DNA from: JAUIET01 sp964352475
GTDB lineage: Bacteria > Pseudomonadota > Gammaproteobacteria > Pseudomonadales > JAUIET01
Assembly (NCBI GenBank): GCA_964352475.1
Contig: CAYGSL010000011.1
Coordinates: 36,473-100,472 of the forward strand
DNA: 64,000 bases
Reading direction: 5' to 3'
The translations under genes and the position numbers were made by a program. How positions within the stretch are numbered: position 1 is the first letter of the stretch; every line of letters begins with the position of its first letter. The notes under the pieces are model-generated. The model made no database searches. It was not told the DNA's origin and saw only the letters and a list, made by a program, of their open reading frames with translations. Positions 44,501-54,253 of the stretch are shown here, piece after piece.

Positions 44501-45217
44501 CTACTTGATGGTACCAGTAACCCGTACTCGTTTGCTGCCGGCCACCGGCTTATCTTTGCGTGCTTCTTCTCTTTCTTTCAGCCGCGCATCGATGATGTTT
44601 TTCATTGCAATAAGTAATCCTGCGAACAAGAATGCTCCCGGTGGAACAATCGCAACAATAAAACCGGGGTAGTCGCTGAACAGTTCGATCTTCCACTCAG
44701 CGGCTGCGGCACCAAACAAAAGGTTCATATCGGCGAACAGGGCGCCAGTGCCAACCAGCTCGCGCATGGCGCCCAGCAATACCAACACCAACGCAAAGCC
44801 CAGGCCCATAATGAAACCATCGTACATTGACGGCAGCACCGGATTCTTGGCAGCGAATGCATCGGCACGGCCGAGAATGGCGCAATTGGTTACGATAAGT
44901 GGAATGAAGATGCCGAGAATTTCGTAGAGCTCATACGCATAGGCCTGCATCAGCAATTTGATACAGGTGGTGAAAGAGGCAATGATCATTACGAATGCAG
45001 GCAGTCGCACGGCGTCAGACACTACGTTTCGAATCAGAGATACCGCGGTGTTTGAGCAAACCAACACAAAAATAGTGGCCAGGCCCAGTCCAAGTGCGTT
45101 CACAATCGTGCCGCTCACTGCCAGCAATGGGCACAGCCCAAGCAATTGAACTAAGGCAGCATTGTTTTTCCACAAACCATTGCTGGTCAGTTCTGCGTAG
45201 CTCGTGTTACTGGCCAT
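44501..45217 (-). CDS. rnfE: Rnf complex membrane subunit E
   Basis: This 238-residue integral membrane subunit, homologous to RnfA and NqrD, is part of the ferredoxin:NAD+ oxidoreductase/ion pump. Six hydrophobic helices are predicted, with LGLCPLLAVSGTIVNALGLGLA at the start and VLVLLGAMRELVGTG later. I chose ATG 45217 because an earlier in-frame codon would overlap rnfG by far more. The overlap here is 11 bases. Confidence 0.95.
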   Translation of the reverse strand: MASNTSYAELTSNGLWKNNAALVQLLGLCPLLAVSGTIVNALGLGLATIFVLVCSNTAVSLIRNVVSDAVRLPAFVMIIASFTTCIKLLMQAYAYELYEILGIFIPLIVTNCAILGRADAFAAKNPVLPSMYDGFIMGLGFALVLVLLGAMRELVGTGALFADMNLLFGAAAAEWKIELFSDYPGFIVAIVPPGAFLFAGLLIAMKNIIDARLKEREEARKDKPVAGSKRVRVTGTIK

Positions 45218-45863
45218 TTTGATTGCTCCCGCCGGTTTGGCTAACAAGCGCTTTTTGTTCAATCTGCTGTTGGTGCTTCTGGAAGTACAGCAAGGCATTG
45301 TAAACCGCTGTTGTCACCGCACGTGGTGTAATCGTTGCCCCGGTAAATTGATCAAATTCACCGTCGTCTTTCTTAACCGTCCAACGTTCTGGCACGGGGT
45401 TAGTCAGTGAGCGCCGGTTAAAACTTAAAATCCAATCGGATTTCTTCAAATCAATCTTGTCACCCAGCCCTGGAGTTTCAGCGTGCTGCACAACGCGAAC
45501 GCCGGCCACGCTGCCATCAACGTTAACACCCACTAAAAGTTCAATCTTGCCGCTGTAACCGTCAGGTGCAATCACTGGCAGAATCACGGCTTTCATATCG
45601 CCGTTTTGAGTGGCCATAAATCCGGTCTGTTGCCCGGCAAGATGAAGCAGTTCTTGATCATCAACATCAAACTGTGCATCCAGCATTTGGTTGTCGTGCT
45701 GATCTCTGGGTACTATTTCCAAAAGCGCTTTTTCACGCGCCTGACGAATTTGTTCGGCTATACGGTCTTTGGTACCCAATTGTGTGGCTGCGATGATCGC
45801 CGTAGTCAACATTGCGAATGCGCCAAGCAACAAGCCATTACGGGTAACAGCTGAAACTATCAT
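45207..45863 (-). CDS. rnfG: Rnf complex flavoprotein subunit G
   Basis: The 218-residue protein has one N-terminal membrane helix and a periplasmic FMN-binding domain. FMN is covalently bound to the threonine of FTGATIT near residue 180. It lies between rnfD (4-base overlap) and rnfE. Confidence 0.95.
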   Translation of the reverse strand: MIVSAVTRNGLLLGAFAMLTTAIIAATQLGTKDRIAEQIRQAREKALLEIVPRDQHDNQMLDAQFDVDDQELLHLAGQQTGFMATQNGDMKAVILPVIAPDGYSGKIELLVGVNVDGSVAGVRVVQHAETPGLGDKIDLKKSDWILSFNRRSLTNPVPERWTVKKDDGEFDQFTGATITPRAVTTAVYNALLYFQKHQQQIEQKALVSQTGGSNQNGQ

Positions 45864-46900
45864 TGCTGCCCTCCGTGGCCATAGGTGCGCGGTTGGGTGT
45901 AATGATCAATCAGCGGTGCTGCAAAGTTCATCAGCAGTACTGCAAAGGCAACCGCGTCCGGGTAGTTGCCAAACGTTCGGATCAAATAAATGAGTACGCC
46001 GATACCAGCGCCATAGTACAAGCGCCCGATATTGCTCACTGCTGAACTGACTGGGTCGGTAACTATGAAGAACGCACCCAACATAGTCGCACCCGTGAAA
46101 AGATGAAACATGGGCGAGCCACCGCTGGCTGAGCTGCCGCTGTCATTAAACATCAAGGCCATAACCGCCAGTGCGGCTAACATGCTGACGGGTGCGTGCC
46201 AGGTGAAGATGCGTTTGTACAGCAGGTAGCCGCCACCCAGCAAAAAGGCCAGGTTAACCCATTCCCAGCCGTAGCCTCCAAAGCTGCCAAATTGTGGCGA
46301 GCTGGCAAACAACTCCTCTACCATCAGGCTGTCGTTTTGCTTGAACACATCGAGCGGCGTGGCCATGGTAAATGCGTCTATCGGCGTGCTGCTTAAAAAC
46401 GGAAAGCTCGCGCCTATGGCGCTGAGTGGGCCTAGTGTTGGCGCTTGATCAGGAATACTGCCGGCCGGTGCGGCCCATTGAGTCATCTCAATGGGAAATG
46501 AAATCAGCAGAACAACGTAACCCACCATGGCGGGATTGAACGGATTGTAACCCATGCCCCCATACAAGTGCTTGGCGACCAGAATGGAAAAACCAACGCC
46601 CACCAGCACCAGCCACCAAGGCGCGTAGGGCGGCAGAGCAATAGCGAGTAACACTGCAGTCACAAGCGCGCTGCAATCGCGTAAGTAAAACATGGGTGGA
46701 CGATTGCGCAGACGCATCACCATCGCCTCCATGCCCAAGGCAAGCAAGCTGGCCCAAATGATGTTGATAATAGTGCCCCAGCCGAACAGGGCCGTCATTA
46801 CGACAATACCCGGAACCAGCGCAAGCAATACGTGGCGCATAACACTGCCGGTATCACCGGGGCGGCTCATGTGTGGTGAGGTTACGTGTAGCAAGGCCAT
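45860..46900 (-). CDS. rnfD: Rnf complex membrane subunit D
   Basis: The 346-residue multi-pass protein has ten or so helices and the flavinylation site TGAT in LFTGATMLGAFFIVTDPVS near residue 265. Homologous to NqrB. It abuts rnfC by one shared base. Confidence 0.95.
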   Translation of the reverse strand: MALLHVTSPHMSRPGDTGSVMRHVLLALVPGIVVMTALFGWGTIINIIWASLLALGMEAMVMRLRNRPPMFYLRDCSALVTAVLLAIALPPYAPWWLVLVGVGFSILVAKHLYGGMGYNPFNPAMVGYVVLLISFPIEMTQWAAPAGSIPDQAPTLGPLSAIGASFPFLSSTPIDAFTMATPLDVFKQNDSLMVEELFASSPQFGSFGGYGWEWVNLAFLLGGGYLLYKRIFTWHAPVSMLAALAVMALMFNDSGSSASGGSPMFHLFTGATMLGAFFIVTDPVSSAVSNIGRLYYGAGIGVLIYLIRTFGNYPDAVAFAVLLMNFAAPLIDHYTQPRTYGHGGQQ

Positions 46901-48513
46901 TAACCGCTCGCTCCGTTATCGCTGTCGGATGCGGGCTTATTCATTTCGTCCTTCTTCGCCTTGGAGCGCGCAACCGCGGCTTCAACCTCTGCTCGCTTTG
47001 CTGTCGCGGCGTTGTCATCACCATCTGCGGGTGAAGTGGCCTCCTTTTCAGCGGCTCGTTGGTCGGCAGCGGCTTTGCGGGCGGCCTTTTTGGCCTCTTT
47101 TTCACGCTCTGCGGCTTCCAATCGCTCCTGGCGAAACTCAAACCGTTGGCGAGAGTGTTCTGCTTTCACATGTTCCTCTGCACGCTCTCTGAGCTCCGCT
47201 TTTGAAGCGCGATAGTATTGCACCAGCGGAATATTGCTTGGGCACACGTAAGAACAGGCACCGCACTCTATGCAGTCTGCGATATTGTGTGCTTCCAGCT
47301 GCTCGTATTCCCTGGCTCGCGAATACCAGTACATTTGCTGCGGCAACAAAGAGACCGGGCAGGCTTCTGCACACATACCACAGCGAATGCAGGCTTGTGC
47401 CATGTTCGGTTCTGGCAGCTCGTCGGCGCTTGGGGCCAGCAAACAGTTTGTTGTTTTAACAATGGGTACGTTTGCCGAATGCACGGTAAAGCCCATCATC
47501 GGGCCACCCATAATCAATCTGGATTTTGGCGTTGCATGCCAGCCGTGCTGTTCAAGCACCGTTTGCATTGTGGTGCCCAGTAAAACTTCCACATTGCCCG
47601 GGGCTTTGAGCGCGTTGCCCGTTAAGGTGGTAATGCGGGAAATTAATGGCTCGCCATCAAACACGGCTCGTTTGATGGCGTAACAGGTACCAATGTTCTG
47701 GCAAACAATGCCCAGGTCCGCGGGCAAACCGCCACTGGGAACCTGCTTACCAGTGAGTATTTCTATGAGCTGCTTTTCCCCACCAGAAGGGTACTTGGTG
47801 GGAAACTCGATAACCTGGTAAGGACGACCTGACAACGCTTCATTCAATGCGGCAGCAGCGTCTGGCTTATTGTCTTCCAGTCCAATCAATATGCGCGCCG
47901 GTTGCAACAGATGCGTGAGTACATCAATACCTTGTAATATGTCTTCAGTGCGCTCCAGGATCAGTGCGTGGTCGGCAGTTATGTAAGGCTCACATTCAGT
48001 GGCATTGATTATCAGTGTGGCAATCGGTTTATCAGCGGGTGGGCTTAATTTAACCGCCGTAGGAAAGCCGGCCCCGCCCATACCTGCTATGCCCGCATTG
48101 CGTATGTGAGACACGAGAGCACTGCGGTCAATGGCCGTGTAATCGGTGAGGGGATTACGCTCGCCCCAGCGGTCTTCACCATCGGTGTCTATCACAATGC
48201 ACGGAGCACTCATGCCGGATGAATGCGCAATGGGCCTGTCTTCTATAGCGGCGATAAATCCCGAACTTGGTGCGTGCAAGGGCACGCTTACAAACCCGGT
48301 CGCTTCTGCAATGACTTGACCTTTAAGCACCTGGTCACCCACGGCAACACATGGCTCTGCTGGCGCCCCAATCGATTGCGACAAGGGCAGAATCAATTGC
48401 GCCGGAATTGCTGCGGTTTGAATTGGGCTGCCGAGACTTTGGGTTTTGTTTTCAGGTGGGTGAATACCGCCGTGAAAATCCCAGGTTTGGGCCGGCTTCT
48501 GCGGCGCATTCAT
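46900..48513 (-). CDS. rnfC: Rnf complex NADH/FMN and Fe-S subunit C
   Basis: The 537-residue membrane-associated subunit accepts or donates NADH electrons. It has the glycine-rich GMGGAGFPTAVKL near 145 and two [4Fe-4S] motifs (CIRCGMCAEACP near 377, CIECGACSYVCP near 416). After residue 440 comes a highly charged, Ala/Lys/Glu-rich tail, likely a coiled coil, common in gammaproteobacterial RnfC and very variable in length. Confidence 0.95.
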   Translation of the reverse strand: MNAPQKPAQTWDFHGGIHPPENKTQSLGSPIQTAAIPAQLILPLSQSIGAPAEPCVAVGDQVLKGQVIAEATGFVSVPLHAPSSGFIAAIEDRPIAHSSGMSAPCIVIDTDGEDRWGERNPLTDYTAIDRSALVSHIRNAGIAGMGGAGFPTAVKLSPPADKPIATLIINATECEPYITADHALILERTEDILQGIDVLTHLLQPARILIGLEDNKPDAAAALNEALSGRPYQVIEFPTKYPSGGEKQLIEILTGKQVPSGGLPADLGIVCQNIGTCYAIKRAVFDGEPLISRITTLTGNALKAPGNVEVLLGTTMQTVLEQHGWHATPKSRLIMGGPMMGFTVHSANVPIVKTTNCLLAPSADELPEPNMAQACIRCGMCAEACPVSLLPQQMYWYSRAREYEQLEAHNIADCIECGACSYVCPSNIPLVQYYRASKAELRERAEEHVKAEHSRQRFEFRQERLEAAEREKEAKKAARKAAADQRAAEKEATSPADGDDNAATAKRAEVEAAVARSKAKKDEMNKPASDSDNGASG

Positions 48514-49124
48514 GCGGCTTCACCATCGAGACGGGGGTTTCGGTCTGTCGCAATCAAATTAGCTTCCGCCGTAGCTGGCAATTCCCACGCCCAATGCTTG
48601 AGATCAACTTCGATTGGCAACATATCGATGCAATCAACAGGGCAGGGCTCTACGCACAAATCACAACCCGTGCACTCGTCAGCGATCACCGTGTGCATTA
48701 ATTTTGCTGCACCCAGAATCGCATCCACCGGGCAGGCCTGTATACACTTGGTGCAGCCTATGCATTCGTCTTCGCGAATATAGGCCACCGTGCGAATCTC
48801 TTCGGTGCCGTGTTCAGCATCCAGCGGTATGGGTTCCATATCCAACAAATCAGCCAGCGCCTGAATACCGGCTTCACCACCGGGTGGGCACTTATTAATG
48901 GCCTCACCGTCGGCAATGGCTTCCGCGTAGGGTTTACAGCCCGGGTAGCTGCATTGCCCACACTGGGTTTGAGGCAGAATGTCGTTGATCTGGTCAACAA
49001 TCGGGTTGCCTTCCACTTTGAACTTAACGGAGGCAAAGCCCAGCAAACCACCAAACAGCGCGCACATGATCAACAGCGCAATGACGGCTGCCCAAAACGG
49101 GTATGCAGTGGCAAACTCAATCAT
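48510..49124 (-). CDS. rnfB: Rnf complex Fe-S subunit B
   Basis: The 204-residue protein has an N-terminal membrane helix, a domain with CGQCSYPGC near 55, and two ferredoxin-type [4Fe-4S] motifs (CIGCTKCIQACP, CTGCDLCVEPCP). It takes electrons to or from ferredoxin. It overlaps rnfC by four bases. Confidence 0.96.
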   Translation of the reverse strand: MIEFATAYPFWAAVIALLIMCALFGGLLGFASVKFKVEGNPIVDQINDILPQTQCGQCSYPGCKPYAEAIADGEAINKCPPGGEAGIQALADLLDMEPIPLDAEHGTEEIRTVAYIREDECIGCTKCIQACPVDAILGAAKLMHTVIADECTGCDLCVEPCPVDCIDMLPIEVDLKHWAWELPATAEANLIATDRNPRLDGEAA

Positions 49125-49697
49125 TCAAACAAGACCAGCAAAACCCATAAACGCAAGACTCATCAAGCCAGCAGTGATCATGCCTATGGAGGCACCCTGG
49201 AACGGTTGCGGAACATCCGCCACGTTCAAGCGTTCGCGCATGGCTGCAAACAAAATGAGTACCAATGAGAACCCTACAGCGGCACCGAAGCCAAACAATA
49301 GTGACTCAATAAAGTTGTGTTGCTTATTGATGTTGAGCAGAGCCACGCCTAGGACAGCACAGTTAGTAGTAATCAGCGGCAAGAACACCCCTAATACGCG
49401 GTGAAGCAGCGGGCTGGATTTGCGTACGACCATTTCTGTGAATTGCACAACAACAGCGATCACTACGATAAATGCAATGATGTCGAGATACTCAAGACCC
49501 AGAGGGCTTAGCAGGTAGGCAAAGGTGAGGTAACTAACAACGGAAGATAAAGTCAGTACAAAGATAGTGGCGGCCGACATGCCAATGGCGGTTTCCAGTT
49601 TGTTGGACACCCCCATGAACGGGCACAAGCCGAGGAACTGTACCAGTACGAAGTTATTGACCAGTATGGCACCGATCAGCAAGCTAAAGTATTCCAT
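49125..49697 (-). CDS. rnfA: Rnf complex membrane subunit A
   Basis: The 190-residue membrane protein has six helices; VLVQFLGLCPFMGVSNKLETAIGMS is conserved. It is the first gene of rnfABCDGE-nth. The promoter lies in the 217 bases upstream, which also hold the palindrome at 49744-49758. Confidence 0.96.
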   Translation of the reverse strand: MEYFSLLIGAILVNNFVLVQFLGLCPFMGVSNKLETAIGMSAATIFVLTLSSVVSYLTFAYLLSPLGLEYLDIIAFIVVIAVVVQFTEMVVRKSSPLLHRVLGVFLPLITTNCAVLGVALLNINKQHNFIESLLFGFGAAVGFSLVLILFAAMRERLNVADVPQPFQGASIGMITAGLMSLAFMGFAGLV

Positions 49698-49743
49698 GAG
49701 ACTTCGCGGATAATCAGATAAATTTCAAAAACTTACGGCGCTT

Positions 49744-49758
49744 ACTTAATGTTTAAGT
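49744..49758. promoter_or_regulatory. Palindrome upstream of rnfA
   Basis: ACTTAA-TGT-TTAAGT is a perfect 6-base-arm palindrome 46 bases before the rnfA start. The decamer CTTAATGTTT within it also occurs at 50348-50357, just before the marR gene. The other bases of the 49698-49914 region show nothing I recognise. Confidence 0.35.
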
Positions 49759-49914
49759 TGCTGCCGAAAGCGGCGCTATTGTAACACAGCAATGGTTCCG
49801 GGCAGTGGTTGATTGATGCGCATGCGCAGTGCATCGGTGTCAGGATATTGCGCATCAAGCTGCTTGATCCTGGCTTTGAATAATACAGCGTATATAGCGC
49901 AAACCTATCAAGAG

Positions 49915-50334
49915 TCATAGTAGCTTTTCAGTAAGGCTGGCAAGGCTAGTCAATTGCTTAGCGTTGAGAGGATCTAAAAAAGAATCGGCGAACTGATTGT
50001 AGGACTTTTCGGCGTCACGATATATCCGTTCTCCAGCGCTTGTAAGCTTGACCAAACTGACTCTTGCATCACGCGCACTTTCTTCTTTTTTCACTAGCCC
50101 AATTTTTTGCATGGGGTTTAGCAACCTGGTAACGCCAGACGCGCTCAGCCCAACTTTTTCAGCCAGGTCAATGCGGCGCAAATTCTTGCCTGTCGCGTTA
50201 TTCAAATGAAGCATGACGGTAAATTCCGTATAGCTGATGCCATGAATCATCAATGATTGATCCAGGCGCTTGATCAATTTGCTGTGAAGATTGGATAGCG
50301 TGAGTACTAACTCACCATTCTGCGTTACAGTCAT
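49915..50334 (-). CDS. MarR-family transcriptional regulator
   Basis: The 139-residue winged-helix protein has IHGISYTEFTVMLHLNNATGKNLRRIDLAEKVGLSASGVTRLLNPMQKIGLV, which includes the recognition helix. MarR proteins usually bind short palindromes as dimers and release them on binding small aromatic molecules. I chose ATG 50334 over a TTG at 50367, since the latter is inside a palindrome likely to be its own operator. Target genes unknown. Confidence 0.9.
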   Translation of the reverse strand: MTVTQNGELVLTLSNLHSKLIKRLDQSLMIHGISYTEFTVMLHLNNATGKNLRRIDLAEKVGLSASGVTRLLNPMQKIGLVKKEESARDARVSLVKLTSAGERIYRDAEKSYNQFADSFLDPLNAKQLTSLASLTEKLL

Positions 50335-50355
50335 GTATAAATTCTTGCTTAATGT

Positions 50356-50367
50356 TTGACTAGTCAA
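50356..50367. promoter_or_regulatory. Probable MarR operator
   Basis: TTGACTAGTCAA is a perfect 12-base palindrome that ends 22 bases before the marR start, a usual place for autoregulation. Confidence 0.45.
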
Positions 50368-50587
50368 GTATATGGCAAGAAAATTAATAGTTCAAGTATC
50401 CACCTGAACACATGCGCGTGTAGGCAAGCCCGTTATGCGAACCAGGACTGCAAAATGTTCTCAAATCTTCGGAGACTGTGTCAGAATGGAACGGCAGAAA
50501 TTACCCGAATTGATCCAGGCACACAACAAGCGGGCTAAGTAGGCAAAACCTTACTTCGGCAGAATCCCGTGCGAACTCGTTTATTAC

Positions 50588-51454
50588 ATGAAAATTCCTA
50601 AAAGACTGCAGCCGCTGGTAGACGACGGCTTGATTCATGAAGTTGTCAGCCGGCTTATGAGCGGCAAAGAGGCCGACGTTTATGTGGTGCGCTCCGGTTC
50701 AGAGATTCGTTGCGCAAAAGTATATAAAGAATCTATGAAGCGCAGCTTTAAGCAAGCGGTCCACTATCAGGAGGGTCGTAAAGTACGTAACAGTCGGCGC
50801 GCCAGAGCGATGGAAAAAGGCTCCAAATACGGTCGCAAACAGCAGGAAGAAACCTGGCAAACCGCGGAAGTAGACGCACTACGTCGAGCAGCGAATGCGG
50901 GTGTGCGAGTGCCGGAGACTTTTGGCTGCCTGGACGGTGTGTTGCTGATGGAGCTGGTGACTGACGAACATGGCGATGTAGCCCCGCGGTTGGCAGACGT
51001 TGCAATGTCTGCGGACCAGGCGTTGGAAGATCACGGCGTTGTGATGGAGTATGTGAAGCGAATGCTCTGCGCCGGGCTGATACATGGGGATTTGTCTGAG
51101 TTCAACATACTAGTGGATGAATACGGCCCGGTAATAATAGACCTGCCACAAGCCGTTGATGCAGCGGCCAATAACCACGCCGAAGCCATGCTTACGCGCG
51201 ACGTGCAGAACATGGCCAGCTACTACGGTCAATTTGCGCCAGAATTGTTAAACACTCGCTATGCACAGGAAATGTGGGCCTTGTATCAAGAGGGTGATTT
51301 ACACCAGCACACCCCACTGAGTGGCGAGGCTGAAGAAGATACCCACAGTGCTGATGTTGATTCGGTGATGGCAGAAATCAAGGCCGTGATCGCTGAAGAA
51401 GAGGCGCGTCAATCACGCCTGAAAGAAGCTGATAATACGGATGAAGACGCATAG
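50588..51454 (+). CDS. RIO-type serine/threonine kinase
   Basis: The 288-residue protein has the RIO kinase core: MSGKEADVYVV (flexible P-loop), the lysine in IRCAKVYKES, catalytic HGDLSEFNILVD near 158-169 and metal-binding GPVIIDLPQAVD. A charged, acidic C-terminal tail follows (about 225-288). Bacterial RIO kinases are known in gammaproteobacteria but their substrates are unclear. The gene is alone, with a 220-base upstream region showing no clear motif apart from the marR palindrome. The 149 bases after it show nothing recognisable. Confidence 0.9.
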   Translation: MKIPKRLQPLVDDGLIHEVVSRLMSGKEADVYVVRSGSEIRCAKVYKESMKRSFKQAVHYQEGRKVRNSRRARAMEKGSKYGRKQQEETWQTAEVDALRRAANAGVRVPETFGCLDGVLLMELVTDEHGDVAPRLADVAMSADQALEDHGVVMEYVKRMLCAGLIHGDLSEFNILVDEYGPVIIDLPQAVDAAANNHAEAMLTRDVQNMASYYGQFAPELLNTRYAQEMWALYQEGDLHQHTPLSGEAEEDTHSADVDSVMAEIKAVIAEEEARQSRLKEADNTDEDA

Positions 51455-51603
51455 GTGGGAGAAGTGAAAGATCAGGCAGGGTTATGGAACAAGCTATTTC
51501 CCCAATTTCTAAACGGACCCCCGCGCTGCAACAGCCACAGTAATTTGCGCTGAGTTTTCGTCATTCAAATCACTTCGCTGTCGGCTATTCTTGTGACAGC
51601 TTA

Positions 51604-52821
51604 TTAGTTCTCTAGATACTCTGGCGTTGAAAGTTTGAGCGGCACAATGGATAGAATAGCCAGCACCAGTGCGGCAGCGAATACCAGCAGGCTAAGCTGG
51701 TAGTTTCCCGAAACACCGTGCAACCAACCGACAATTGTGAAACCGGGCATAACGAGCAAAGAGGTTAGGGGGCCCATCAAGCCCATTGCACGGCCGTAGC
51801 TGACTAGCCCGAATACACTGGCCATCAATAGGCCCCACACCGGAATCATGCCCCCTGAAGCCAAGCCAAAGAGCACCACTGCAAACAGCATTAATGGGTA
51901 GGCTGGTGCTATGGCCATGATAAGCAAAGCGGAAATTAGCAAGGAGATGGCCGCTGAAAGCCCTAGCTTCAGATTAACTTTGTCGGCTGCCATGCCAAAA
52001 GCCAGCTTACCGACAAAGCCGGCAACAGCAACGGCCATTATCAGGGTGGAGGCCTGTGCAGCACTTACACCGAGATCTGTTGCGTAGGGTGCGATATTGG
52101 CGAGTATGGCGATATAAACGCTTAACATCAGGCCGATGGATAAACCTACTTGCCAAAATCCGGGATTGCCAAGAATATCTTTTGTGCCCAGTTCTGCAAT
52201 ACCGACTGGTACATCAGCACCTGAGATTTCTCCCTCAGGCAGCAAATCAACATCAGACGGTTTGCCTCGTATTGTCAGCACTACAAAGGGTAATACTAGC
52301 AGCGCAACGCAAAGCGCAAGGTTTTCCAAGGTTCCGCGCCAGCCCAAAGACACTAACCACCCGGTCATCAGGCCGGGTACAACAATGCCGCCGACTGAAG
52401 TGCCAACCGCCGAAATTCCAAGTGCCTTACCCCGACTGGATGTAAACCAGCGCGAGATACTGACCTGGCTGGCAGGAATTCCTGCAAACGCATTGGCCAG
52501 CGCCATGGTTATACCAAATGTGACGATATAGTGAGTGATGCTTGTGCTTTGCGCCAGCAGCCAAAGGCCGGCAGCAAACAACACCAGGCCGGCTGCCATG
52601 ATCCAGCGTACCGGGTAACGGTCCATCATCACCCCAGCCAGTGGTTGCAATACCATACCTACGAATATTCCCGCGGTAAGGCTGTACATAACCTCCTGCA
52701 GGCTAGCGCTAAATTCTTCGCGAATCAAAGGTGTTAGAAGGCTAACTGAATAGGAAAAAAATCCTATTACGGCCATTTGTGCAACAAACGTTCCCGAAAC
52801 CACATACCAGCCGTAAAACAC
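51604..52821 (-). CDS. MFS transporter
   Basis: The 405-residue protein has 12 predicted helices, and YGWYVVSGTFVAQM at the start with the loop motif MMDRYPVRWIM is typical of monocarboxylate/oxalate:formate-type MFS carriers. The start is GTG with GGGGTG upstream. It lies 69 bases after the CoA-transferase gene in the same direction, so it may import the acid that the transferase activates. Confidence 0.88.
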   Translation of the reverse strand: MFYGWYVVSGTFVAQMAVIGFFSYSVSLLTPLIREEFSASLQEVMYSLTAGIFVGMVLQPLAGVMMDRYPVRWIMAAGLVLFAAGLWLLAQSTSITHYIVTFGITMALANAFAGIPASQVSISRWFTSSRGKALGISAVGTSVGGIVVPGLMTGWLVSLGWRGTLENLALCVALLVLPFVVLTIRGKPSDVDLLPEGEISGADVPVGIAELGTKDILGNPGFWQVGLSIGLMLSVYIAILANIAPYATDLGVSAAQASTLIMAVAVAGFVGKLAFGMAADKVNLKLGLSAAISLLISALLIMAIAPAYPLMLFAVVLFGLASGGMIPVWGLLMASVFGLVSYGRAMGLMGPLTSLLVMPGFTIVGWLHGVSGNYQLSLLVFAAALVLAILSIVPLKLSTPEYLEN

Positions 52822-52890
52822 TCAACACCCCTTTTGGGTCAGTCTGTATCCTAATCACTGTAACATGCCAAAAAGAGCCGACGCAGAGTG

Positions 52891-54066
52891 TTATGCAATA
52901 ACTTTGCTCTGCCGCAAAGCTTCCCTTTGCGACTCGTCTATACCCAGAGTTTCTAAAACGACGTCGGTGTGCTCTCCATGGCCAGGGCTGGCTGACGGTA
53001 TTGGCGTAAGCTCTCCACCAAACCGCGGCGGATTTCTCAGGGTTCTTATTTGCCCCATAGCCGGATGCGCCTGCAACTCCAGCGACTGGTTGGCGTCAAC
53101 CTGGGGTTGGGCCAATGCTTCATCGAGAGACAGACATTTTGCGCAAGGTACATCGTTGGCCTGTAAGCGCTGCACAGCGACATCAGTTTCCAGCTCAGCA
53201 AAACTGGCACACAGAATTTCCTTATACTCAGTGAAGTTGTCCAATAGCTTTTCCAGAGAATTGAAGCGCGGGTCGGTTGCCAGCTCCTCTTTGCCCAACG
53301 CCTTGGCCACGCCATCTCGCTGTTTTTGTGTTGCGGCAGAGACTGTAATTGCACCGTCTTTGGTAATGGTGGCTTGATACAGTAGATCAGCCAGCAACGG
53401 CTTAGGGGCCACATCCTCATCCAACAGAGTGTGATTCATATACGCATCGGGAAACATGAAATACATGCCGGAGTCCAGCATCGACAGATCAATATGCTGA
53501 CCTTCACCGGTTTTCTCACGTTGGTAAAGAGCGCTGGTGACCGCTTGGCAGGCAGTGTAGCCAGTAATCTTGTCGCACATCAGATTGTGTATAAACACTG
53601 GCTTATCCTGCCCTTGTGACGCCGCCATGCCGGTGTGAGCTTGAATTACCGGGTCATAGGCTGGCGCTGCACTCAGCGGGCCCTGCGTGCCAAAACCGGA
53701 AATTGCCATGTAGATCAGTTTGGGATTCAGTGCTCTGAGTCGCTCACTACCAAGATCAAGCTTGTCCATTACACCGGGTCGGAAATTGTGAATCAACACA
53801 TCAGCCTTTTGCACCAGTTGCTCAACCAGTGCCTGCCCCTGTTTTGCCTTTAGATCGATTCGAACAGATTGCTTGCCACGATTGCAGTTGGCAAAGATGC
53901 CAGATATTCCACCTTTGCTTGCGCCAATATAGCGCAGAGGATCGCCGGCTTCAGTGGGTTCGATTTTAATAACCCTGGCGCCTTGTTCAGCCATCATCAT
54001 CGCAGCCAGCGAGGCTGTAATCATGGTGGAAAGTTCGACAACGGTAACATCATGCAGTGGCTTCAT
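52891..54066 (-). CDS. Family III CoA-transferase (CaiB/BaiF)
   Basis: The 391-residue enzyme moves CoA between carboxylic acids. LSTMITASLAAMMMAEQGARVIKIEP is the N-terminal signature. The catalytic aspartate is predicted in GQHIDLSMLDSGMYFM near 168. QKADVLIHNFRPGVMDKLDLG is also conserved. The acid substrate is not identifiable. It could work with the following MFS carrier. Confidence 0.92.
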   Translation of the reverse strand: MKPLHDVTVVELSTMITASLAAMMMAEQGARVIKIEPTEAGDPLRYIGASKGGISGIFANCNRGKQSVRIDLKAKQGQALVEQLVQKADVLIHNFRPGVMDKLDLGSERLRALNPKLIYMAISGFGTQGPLSAAPAYDPVIQAHTGMAASQGQDKPVFIHNLMCDKITGYTACQAVTSALYQREKTGEGQHIDLSMLDSGMYFMFPDAYMNHTLLDEDVAPKPLLADLLYQATITKDGAITVSAATQKQRDGVAKALGKEELATDPRFNSLEKLLDNFTEYKEILCASFAELETDVAVQRLQANDVPCAKCLSLDEALAQPQVDANQSLELQAHPAMGQIRTLRNPPRFGGELTPIPSASPGHGEHTDVVLETLGIDESQREALRQSKVIA

Positions 54067-54253
54067 AGCTACCTCAATTTATAGTTATGCCTCGCGCGTA
54101 CTATATCTCACCTATGTCTGTTCCCCTATCTGAAGTTACTCCGGGTCCTCAGGTGATCTACTTGGTAGAAAATTCCAGCACCCCGGCCGAATAAAGTGAC
54201 AGCCGCAGTCCTATCTACGTAAAATTCGCCTGACGGAGATCGGAGGATCGCTC

